The notes beneath the pieces are model-generated. The model did no database searches and had not been told where the DNA came from. It saw only the letters and a program-made list of their open reading frames with translations. Both the position numbers and the translations under genes were made by a program. A DNA stretch of 11,046 nt from DATAAM01 sp036260075. GTDB lineage: Bacteria; Actinomycetota; Acidimicrobiia; Acidimicrobiales; JAHWLA01. The stretch lies in the NCBI GenBank assembly GCA_036260075.1, contig DATAAM010000228.1, forward strand, positions 1-11,046, written 5' to 3'. Shown here in pieces: positions 1 through 5,341 of the stretch; the first letter of the stretch is position 1, and every line of letters starts with the position of its first letter.

Positions 1-1
1 C

Positions 2-199
2 CTCAGCGGCACGTTGATCTGCGTGGGCGTGCTGGCCATGTTCGTGTTCCAGATCTTCGAGAACGTCGGCATGACGATGGGGATCATGCCGATCACCGGC
101 ATCCCCCTGCCCTTCGTGTCGTACGGGGGGTCGTCGACGCTCGCCGCGTTCGCCGCGGTCGGTCTGGTGCTCAACGTGCACATGCGCCGCTTCAGCTGA
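2..199 (+). CDS. rodA: Rod shape-determining protein RodA, C-terminal end (partial)
   Basis: The last 65 codons of a SEDS-family polytopic membrane protein; the 5' part is outside the window. RodA is the peptidoglycan glycosyltransferase of the elongation complex and works with a class B PBP (MrdA) in the cytoplasmic membrane. Visible here are a hydrophobic helix (VGVLAMFVFQIFENVGM), the family signature GIMPITGIPLPFVSYGGSS, and a last hydrophobic segment ending in a short basic tail (HMRRFS). GMTMGIMPITGIPLPFVSYGGS is closer to RodA than to FtsW, which more often reads GLLPTKGLPLPFISYGGS; this is recalled from family knowledge. The TGA stop at 197-199 lies 4 bases from the stop of the convergent minus-strand operon, so there is no space for a terminator. 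RodA versus FtsW/SpoVE is the only real ambiguity. Confidence 0.87.
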   Translation, partial: LSGTLICVGVLAMFVFQIFENVGMTMGIMPITGIPLPFVSYGGSSTLAAFAAVGLVLNVHMRRFS

Positions 200-203
200 G
201 CGG

Positions 204-1106
204 TCAGAACCCGCCCGTGGCTTCGATGAGGCAGTCGCCGCCGTCCGCGTCCGTGGTGCACACGCCGTGTCCGCCCGTCGCCGACTGCAGGCCGGTGGCG
301 GCCGTGAACGTACGGGTTGCACCGTCGGCGGCGGCGGCGCCCTCGAGCCGGTCTCCGACGGTGACGGTGAGCGTGCGTCCGCCGTTCGACCAGGCGAACG
401 TCGCCGCGTGGCGGGCGTCGGTGTCGATCGTGCCCCCCGCCAGCACGCCCACGGACGCCTCCTCGGTCGCCGAGCACGAGCCTGACGACGCCGAGGCGCC
501 GAGCACGATCGCTCCCGCGCTCGGGTCGGTGCACACCGTGTGCGACCCGCTCGGTCCCGTGGCTGCGGCCATCGGCTGGTTGAACGTGATCGCGACGCGG
601 TCGCCGCAGTCGAGCACGCCGGCCTGTCCGGACGACGAGCAGCCGGCCGTGTGGGCGGCGTTCGCCGTCGCCACGCTCACAGCCACGACTCCCAGGCGCA
701 CGACGGCGACGGGGTTGCCCTGCACACTGGTCCACGAGCCGTACGTCGTGCGGACGCGGTAGCAGCGCCTCGTGCCCGGCGCGCCGCTCGGCGTCGTCTC
801 CGTGAGCGTCGTCGCCGCGGTGTCCGCGAGCACGGTGAACGCCGCGCCGGTGCAATCGTCGCTCGTCCCGTTGACCGCGGCCTCGACGCGCGAGCCGGCG
901 CCGCCGGCACCCGCAGCCCACCCGAGGGTCACGTCGAGGCCGACGGACGCTGCGGTGAGGTCGGCAGGCGCGCCGAGTGCGGCGAGGGACACTTCGCCGG
1001 CGTTTGCCGTCTCCGCCGTGAAACTGCCCTCGGTGGCGGTCGGCGTTAGGCGCGCCGCCATCGCGCAGACGACCGAGAGCCCGAGCATGACCACCCGGCG
1101 GTCCAC
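204..1106 (-). CDS. Secreted protein of unknown function, FN3-like plus Ig-like regions, probable SipW-operon substrate
   Basis: A 300-aa protein of unrecognised family. The N-terminus has a hydrophobic stretch (about residues 5-18) followed by GSFTAETANAG at 27-37. This resembles the SipW-type export signal, in which a segment like FTAxTxNxxN follows the cleavage region. Residues about 46-135 look like a fibronectin type III domain (APADLTAAS, then VTLGWAAG, CYRVRTTYGSW, then NPVAV). Residues about 139-270 look like a second beta-sandwich with VAITFNQPM, as in SbsA/Big_5 Ig-like domains. Eight cysteines follow the signal (85, 115, 156, 167, 192, 211, 283, 292), suggesting disulfides outside the cell. 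There is no LPXTG motif or C-terminal membrane helix. I use the GTG at 1106, one base after the signal peptidase stop; an ATG six codons in (1088) is possible. By position it may be an accessory of the TasA-like fibre, as TapA is in Bacillus. Domain names are inference. Confidence 0.75.
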   Translation of the reverse strand: MDRRVVMLGLSVVCAMAARLTPTATEGSFTAETANAGEVSLAALGAPADLTAASVGLDVTLGWAAGAGGAGSRVEAAVNGTSDDCTGAAFTVLADTAATTLTETTPSGAPGTRRCYRVRTTYGSWTSVQGNPVAVVRLGVVAVSVATANAAHTAGCSSSGQAGVLDCGDRVAITFNQPMAAATGPSGSHTVCTDPSAGAIVLGASASSGSCSATEEASVGVLAGGTIDTDARHAATFAWSNGGRTLTVTVGDRLEGAAAADGATRTFTAATGLQSATGGHGVCTTDADGGDCLIEATGGF

Positions 1107-1107
1107 G

Positions 1108-1689
1108 TCACACCCCCAGAGGCCGAACCGTGACCGACGGCCGCCAGATGCCGACGACGACGCGTGCCGCGAGCAGCGTGACGACGGCGCCGAACGCCCA
1201 CGTGCCCACTGCCTCGGACTGCAGGTAGCCGAGCACGAAGCCCGCCAGGGGCACCGACAACGCCACCCGCCAGCCCGTGCCCCGGGCCGGTACGCGCCAG
1301 GGGTCGACTGCGGTGCCGGCGTCTCCCTTGGTGACGAACGCGCCCGCTTCTCGGGCCACCACTCGATGGGTGACGAGGCGGTCGCCGCCGTCCGGGTGCG
1401 CGAACGTGATCACGTCGCCGGGGCCGATGTCGTCCGCCCGGGCTTCGGTGACGACCACCAGCGATCCCACCGGCAGGGCGGGCGTCATGCTGGCCGTGCG
1501 CACGTACAGCACCCGGTAGGAGAGCAGCCGCGGCCCGACGACCAGGCCGACGCCGATCACCACGCTGAGGAGGACGGCGAAGCCGCTCAACAGCAGGTGG
1601 CCGAAGCGGGTGGCTCGCGGGGGAGCCACGACGATGGTGCGAGCGTCGTGCCGGGGCGCGGCGGCCCCGGCACCGTGTCGACGCTGCAT
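1108..1689 (-). CDS. sipW: SipW-type signal peptidase I (S26B family)
   Basis: A 193-aa membrane peptidase predicted to remove signal peptides from its operon partners. The order is: a basic N-terminus, a membrane helix at about 31-53, the active-site box RTASMTPALPVGS with nucleophile Ser67, the GDVITF strand (91-96), LVTHRVV with His108, and TKGDAGTAVDP (Asp123, Asp129). C-terminal hydrophobic segments lie at about 141-156 and 163-181. The general base is His rather than Lys, which marks the archaeal/ER/SipW branch rather than the housekeeping LepB branch (family knowledge). The frame stays open far upstream, but ATG at 1689-1687 is the right start: the protein from there has normal SipW length, and the upstream stretch is out-of-frame tasA. 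The start overlaps the tasA stop by one base (TGATG), indicating translational coupling. Confidence 0.93.
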   Translation of the reverse strand: MQRRHGAGAAAPRHDARTIVVAPPRATRFGHLLLSGFAVLLSVVIGVGLVVGPRLLSYRVLYVRTASMTPALPVGSLVVVTEARADDIGPGDVITFAHPDGGDRLVTHRVVAREAGAFVTKGDAGTAVDPWRVPARGTGWRVALSVPLAGFVLGYLQSEAVGTWAFGAVVTLLAARVVVGIWRPSVTVRPLGV

Positions 1690-2369
1690 CACGAGGCGTA
1701 CCAGGTCACGTCGAACGTCGCCTTGCGGCCCTGGTACGTGTTGTCGGCGTCCGACGGCAGCTTGACGCCGACCTTGAAGTACGCCGAGGCACCGGCGGCG
1801 AGCCCGTTGCCGATGGCCAGGCCGTTGGTCGACGAGCCGTACGCCGTCTGGAAGGCCGCCAGGGTCTTGCCCGCGTCGGAGAAGTCGCAGGCGGTGGCGG
1901 TGCCGCCGCCGTAGAGGCACGACGACGCCGTTGTGAACCCGGAGTCCGAGTACTGCTGCACGTACACCTGCACCTTGGAGCAGGGGTTGCCGGTGCCGTG
2001 GTGGCTCTCGGCGTTGTCCGCGTTCGTGCACGCGGCGGAGTACAGCTTGAAGGCGGCAGCGGCCAGGCTGCCGCTGTTGGTGACGGTCAGGGTCTGCGTC
2101 GCCGAGTCGCCGGGCTTCTGCACCGAGGCGTTGATCAGCGTGTCGCAGGCGGCGTTGGCGTTGGTGTCCGTCGAGCCGCCGCCCGTCGAGAGGCACGCGC
2201 TGCCGCCGGTCTTGGTGTTGGACAGGACCAGCGTTCCGTTGGAGAACGCGTTGGCCGGGTTCTTGACCTCGGCGGTGAAGCCGGCGAACGTGCCGCCGCC
2301 TCCGAGGGATGCTGCTGCCGCCGTGACGACCCCAAGGGTCGCGAGGAGCTTCCAGCTGGTGGATCGCAT
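1689..2369 (-). CDS. TasA/CalY (camelysin)-family SipW-dependent secreted protein
   Basis: A 226-aa secreted protein of the TasA/CotN/camelysin family; in Bacillus such proteins form biofilm matrix fibres. Residues 1-28 are a signal peptide (MRSTSWKLLATLGVVTAAAA, then a glycine run). The typical start of the mature protein follows: GTFAGFTAEVKNPANAFSNG, with LVLSN. LTVTNSGSLAAAAFKLYS (94-111) is the central beta-strand motif, and VKLPSDADNTYQGRKATFDV (202-221) is the C-terminal family motif. Six cysteines (59, 75, 114, 130, 151, 161) suggest extracellular disulfides. The ATG at 2369 is preceded by AAGGGAG with 8 nt spacing, a good ribosome binding site. It is the first gene of the operon and lies directly behind the riboswitch. 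Its true role (fibre, spore or coat component, or protease-like camelysin) cannot be told from sequence; matrix fibre is the inference. Confidence 0.92.
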   Translation of the reverse strand: MRSTSWKLLATLGVVTAAAASLGGGGTFAGFTAEVKNPANAFSNGTLVLSNTKTGGSACLSTGGGSTDTNANAACDTLINASVQKPGDSATQTLTVTNSGSLAAAAFKLYSAACTNADNAESHHGTGNPCSKVQVYVQQYSDSGFTTASSCLYGGGTATACDFSDAGKTLAAFQTAYGSSTNGLAIGNGLAAGASAYFKVGVKLPSDADNTYQGRKATFDVTWYAS

Positions 2370-2385
2370 CAGGGTGTCTCCCTTT
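2370..2385 (-). promoter_or_regulatory. Ribosome binding site with possible sequestering hairpin
   Basis: On the minus strand the leader reads AAAGGGAGACACCCTG and then ATG. GGGAG (2382-2378) is the Shine-Dalgarno element. AGGG and CCCT can form a 4-bp hairpin around AGACA that hides it, and an upstream CTCCC (2479-2475), just 5' of the aptamer, can pair with GGGAG. These are candidate parts of the expression platform. Which state forms when ligand is bound cannot be decided by eye. Confidence 0.45.
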
Positions 2386-2468
2386 CTTCGGTAGCCCGGC
2401 GGCCTCTCGCTTCGCGAGTCAGGCCCGTGGCTTTGCGTCGCCGGGTTCCCCCGGGTTTGCGTTTGTCG
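2386..2468 (-). promoter_or_regulatory. Cyclic-di-GMP-I (GEMM) type riboswitch aptamer
   Basis: Reading the minus strand from 2468, the RNA has the conserved blocks of the GEMM-I aptamer in order. GCAAACC is at 2460-2454. Helix P2 has 5 bp (CCGGG/CCCGG) closed by the GNRA tetraloop GGAA. GACGCAAAGCC is at 2439-2429, followed by ACGG. Helix P3 is GGCCT/AGGCC topped by CTCGC-GAA-GCGAG, then come GCCGGG and CTACCGAA. The 16 nt between AAA and GACGC match the V. cholerae Vc2 spacing as I remember it. The aptamer ends about 17 nt before the tasA-like ATG, so control is probably at translation initiation. The ligand should be c-di-GMP, or cGAMP if it belongs to the GEMM-Ib branch. One specificity position differs (see findings). 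Confidence 0.88.
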
Positions 2469-2656
2469 GATGATGGGAGCGGTTCGGGCTTGGTCCCCCC
2501 TCCCGCTTGCGTGCCGTTGGAGGCACACGAAGTCCGTCGTCGTACCGGTTTGCGCCGTTGAGGGCCATTTTCCGGGGCTCACCCGTCAATGACCCCTCCT
2601 CCGGCGCAAAATCGCAGGTCGCAGCCCCCGTACGGGGTGGAAATGCCGGCCATGGC

Positions 2657-2662
2657 TACACT
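2657..2662 (+). promoter_or_regulatory. Putative -10 box of the radical SAM operon
   Basis: TACACT (TANNNT) ends 10 nt before the ATG at 2673. Transcription would begin about 2669, giving an almost leaderless mRNA. No clear -35 element is visible. An AGGA at 2667-2670 could serve as ribosome binding site if transcription starts further upstream. The matching arrangement in front of rplU, obg and the chelatase-like gene supports it. Confidence 0.4.
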
Positions 2663-2672
2663 TGGCAGGAAC

Positions 2673-4619
2673 ATGTCAACCCTCTGGCCCAGGATCGAGC
2701 CCCTCCTGGCCAAGGTGCAGAAGCCGGCCCGCTACATCGGGTGCGAGGACGGGGCGCAGGCGCCGGCGCACGCGCCGCACAAGGTGGCCTGGCTCCTTCT
2801 CTATCCCGACGCCTACGAGGTCGGCCTGCCCAACCAGGGCCTCCAGATCCTCTACGAACTGCTCAACGAGCGGCCCGACGCGGTCGCCGAGCGGTCGTAC
2901 GCGCCGTGGACCGACATGGAGGCGGAGATGCGGCGCCGTGGCGTGCCGCTGTTCAGCGTCGACACCCACCGGCCTGCGGGCGACTTCGACCTGCTGGCGT
3001 TCAACCTCTCGGCCGAGCTCGTCTACACCAACCTCCTGAACTGCGTGGACCTGGCGGGCGTGCCGGTGCGGGCCGCCGACCGGCGTCCCGAGCACCCGCT
3101 CGTGTGCGCGGGTGGGCACTGCACGTTCAACCCCGAGCCGCTCGCCGACTTCGTCGACTTCTTCGTGATCGGCGACGGCGAGGAGGTGATCGCGGAGATC
3201 ACCGACGTGGTCGGGGAGTGGAAGCGGAGCGGGCGCACGGAAGGCTCTCGGGAGGGCGTGCTGCGGGCGTTGGCCGGCGTGCCGGGCGTGTACGTGCCCT
3301 CGATGTACGAGGTGGAGTACGACGGGCAGTGGTTGCGGGCCGTCACGCCCAGGTACCCCGACGTGCCCGAGCGCGTGGAGAAGCGCACGATCGCCGACCT
3401 CGGCGCCTGGCCTTACCCCAAGCAGCAACTGGTGCCGCTGACCGAGGTGGTGCACGACCGCCTCAACGTCGAGGTGTTCCGAGGGTGCACCCGAGGCTGT
3501 CGGTTCTGCCAGGCGGGGATGATCACCCGTCCGGTGCGCGAACGCCCCGCCGCGCAGGTGCGCGAGATGGTGAGCACAGGCTTGCAGCGCACCGGCTACG
3601 ACGAGGTGAGCCTCACCTCGTTGTCGACCGCCGACTACTCGGGCATCGAGGACGTGGTCGGCGGCATCGTCAACGATCCCATGTGCTCCGGCGAGGTGGC
3701 CGTCAGCCTCCCCAGCCTGCGGGTCGACGCCTACACGGTCGGCATCGCCGCCGAGATCGCCAAGGTGCGGCGCACGGGCCTCACGTTCGCGCCCGAAGGC
3801 GGCACGTGGCGCATGCGCCAAGTGATCAACAAGCTGATCCGCGAAGACGACCTGTACGGCGCGGTCGAGTCGGCGTTCTCGCAGGGCTGGCAGCGGATCA
3901 AGCTCTACTTCCTCACCGGCCTCCCCACCGAGGCCGACGAGGACACGTTGGGCATCGCCGAGCTGGCCCGCAACTGCGTGGCCATCGGGCGCAAGCACGG
4001 CAACCGGATCACCGTGTCGACGTCGGTCGGCGGCTTCGTGCCGAAGGCGCAGACGCCGTTCCAATGGTTCGGCCAGAACACGGTCGACGAGCTCCGGCGC
4101 AAGGTCAACCTGCTGCGCGACGCGACCCGTCGCATGCACGGCGTGCAGCTGAAGTGGCACGACCCGCGCGCCACCTTGGCGGAAGGGATCGCCAGTCGCG
4201 GCGACCGGCGCCTCGGCCCGGTGATCGAGGAGGTGTGGCGCCGGGGTGGCGTCTTCCAGGAGTGGTCGGAGTGCTTCGACCTCTCGCTGTGGGAGGACGC
4301 CATGGCGCAGCACGGCCTGTCGATCGACTGGTACGTGCACCGCCACCGCGAGCACGACGAAGTCCTCCCCTGGGACCACATCTCGGCGGGCCTGCACAAG
4401 GACTTCCTGTGGCAGGACTGGCAGGACGCGTTGGCTGCCTCCGGCGTGGAGGACTGCCGCTGGACCCCCTGCTACGACTGCGGCGCGTGCACGGGCTACG
4501 GCATCGAGCACGTGGTGGCCTCGACCGTGCCTCCCGCCGGAGGCAGCCAGGGCACGGGGCAGGACCTCGGGCCCGGCGGGTTCGTGCCCGTCGAGCTGCT
4601 GAGCGGGAGGCCTGCCTGA
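2673..4619 (+). CDS. B12-binding-like/radical SAM protein, TIGR03960 family
   Basis: A 648-aa radical SAM protein of unknown reaction. The N-terminus MSTLWPRIEPLLAKVQKPARYIG is typical of TIGR03960 proteins. Residues about 35-185 form a Rossmann-like B12-binding-type domain (LLYPDAYEVGLPNQGLQILY; GGHCTFNPEPLADFVDFFVI with GDGEE), without the DxHxxG cobalamin motif. The radical SAM core starts at RGCTRGCRFCQ, where Cys272, Cys276 and Cys279 form the CxxxCxxC [4Fe-4S] motif. A second cysteine cluster near the end (Cys595, Cys600, Cys603, Cys606; CYDCGAC) may bind another cluster or metal. The frame is open from an ATG at 2589, but I choose 2673 because the family N-terminus begins there and AGGA precedes it. 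The gene overlaps the DUF2344 gene by one base (TGATG). In many Firmicutes and others the two are fused or adjacent, so they should act together. Confidence 0.93.
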   Translation: MSTLWPRIEPLLAKVQKPARYIGCEDGAQAPAHAPHKVAWLLLYPDAYEVGLPNQGLQILYELLNERPDAVAERSYAPWTDMEAEMRRRGVPLFSVDTHRPAGDFDLLAFNLSAELVYTNLLNCVDLAGVPVRAADRRPEHPLVCAGGHCTFNPEPLADFVDFFVIGDGEEVIAEITDVVGEWKRSGRTEGSREGVLRALAGVPGVYVPSMYEVEYDGQWLRAVTPRYPDVPERVEKRTIADLGAWPYPKQQLVPLTEVVHDRLNVEVFRGCTRGCRFCQAGMITRPVRERPAAQVREMVSTGLQRTGYDEVSLTSLSTADYSGIEDVVGGIVNDPMCSGEVAVSLPSLRVDAYTVGIAAEIAKVRRTGLTFAPEGGTWRMRQVINKLIREDDLYGAVESAFSQGWQRIKLYFLTGLPTEADEDTLGIAELARNCVAIGRKHGNRITVSTSVGGFVPKAQTPFQWFGQNTVDELRRKVNLLRDATRRMHGVQLKWHDPRATLAEGIASRGDRRLGPVIEEVWRRGGVFQEWSECFDLSLWEDAMAQHGLSIDWYVHRHREHDEVLPWDHISAGLHKDFLWQDWQDALAASGVEDCRWTPCYDCGACTGYGIEHVVASTVPPAGGSQGTGQDLGPGGFVPVELLSGRPA

Positions 4620-5326
4620 TGCGGGTGCGCTTCCGGTTCTCGAAGCTCGGCAAGGTCCGCTGGACCAGTCACCGCGACGTGGCCCGCATGTGGGAGCGCG
4701 CCTTCCGACGGGCCCAGCTGCCGTTGGCCTGGACCCAGGGGTTCTCCCCGCGACCCCGGGTGAGCTTCGGGCTCGCCCTGCCCACCGGCGCCGAGTCGGT
4801 GGCCGAGTACCTCGACGTCGAGGTGGCGCCCGGCGCCGAGGTCGACGTCGCCCTCCTGCCGGCGAAGCTCACGCCGGCGCTCCCGGCCGGGATCGACGTC
4901 CTGGCCGCTGCCGTGATCGACGATCGAGCCGACTCCCTCCAGCACGAGGTCACGTCGTGCTCCTGGACGGTCGAGCTCGGCGCCGTCGACGCCGAGGAGG
5001 TGGAGGAGCTGGTGGCCCGAGCCCTGGCCGCCGACTCGCTCGTCGTCTCCCGTGAACGCAAGGGCAAGGTGTCCGACGAGGACGTCAGGCCCGGCATCCT
5101 GTCCGTCGTCGCAGCGGGCACGGTGCTCGAGTGCGAGCTGGCCGCCCAGCCCCGGGCGCTCCGCCCCTCCGAGCTCGTGCTTGCCCTCTCGCCGACCGTG
5201 GAGGTGGTCGGCATGCGACGCACCGCCCAGTGGATTCAGCGCGACGGCGCGCGGTCCGAGCCTTTGCCGCTCGGGTCCGACGCGACGGGCGCGCCGCCCG
5301 CTCCCGCCATGGAGCGTGCGTCATGA
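4619..5326 (+). CDS. Radical SAM-linked protein, TIGR03936/DUF2344
   Basis: A 235-aa partner of the preceding radical SAM protein; its biochemical role is unknown. The start is diagnostic: MRVRFRFSKLGKVRWTSHRD, followed by WERAFRRAQLPLAWTQGFSP and RPRVSFGLALPTGAES, all DUF2344 hallmarks. A middle region (about 65-150) is less conserved. The C-terminal part contains GKVSDEDVRPGILSV and RALRPSELVLAL before the closing VVGMRRTAQWI. The ATG at 4619 overlaps the upstream TGA, so translation is likely coupled. The last 20 or so residues are Pro/Ala-rich and probably disordered. The next gene, rne, begins 15 bases after the stop. The association with RNA metabolism genes is suggestive only. Confidence 0.92.
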   Translation: MRVRFRFSKLGKVRWTSHRDVARMWERAFRRAQLPLAWTQGFSPRPRVSFGLALPTGAESVAEYLDVEVAPGAEVDVALLPAKLTPALPAGIDVLAAAVIDDRADSLQHEVTSCSWTVELGAVDAEEVEELVARALAADSLVVSRERKGKVSDEDVRPGILSVVAAGTVLECELAAQPRALRPSELVLALSPTVEVVGMRRTAQWIQRDGARSEPLPLGSDATGAPPAPAMERAS

Positions 5327-5341
5327 GAAGGGACCGCCCCC

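Larger units (their letters stand above)
2370..2672. other. Divergent intergenic region between matrix operon and radical SAM gene
   Basis: A 303-base stretch without a gene. The left third is the leader and riboswitch of the minus-strand operon. The right end holds the -10-like box of the radical SAM gene. I could not place a convincing promoter for the minus-strand operon: TTGACG (2589-2584) resembles a -35 element but has no good -10 at the normal distance. No terminator or repeat was recognised in the rest. Confidence 0.6.

Noticed and set aside
772..1914. A 380-codon plus-strand open frame antisense to the signal peptidase and parts of its neighbours
   Set aside because: It crosses two well-supported minus-strand genes, shows no recognisable motif and is Ala/Arg/Pro-biased as expected for a shadow frame.
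1690..2196. An N-terminal extension of the signal peptidase to 362 residues
   Set aside because: The added part is the out-of-frame reading of the tasA-like gene. The start at 1689 gives the normal SipW architecture and the TGATG junction.
2545..2556. A second GCGCAAACCGG on the minus strand, like the start of another GEMM aptamer
   Set aside because: No GACGCAAAGCC block or P3/CCGGG segment follows it, so it is probably chance.
2589..2672. A start at 2589 for the radical SAM gene
   Set aside because: The extra 28 residues are Pro/Gln/Arg-rich and not family-like. The family N-terminus MSTLWPRIE and the AGGA/TACACT signals favour 2673.
2676..4511. A 611-codon open frame on the minus strand across the radical SAM gene
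   Set aside because: The plus strand has strong family motifs, while the antisense product is repetitive His/Val/Leu/Arg sequence with no domain.
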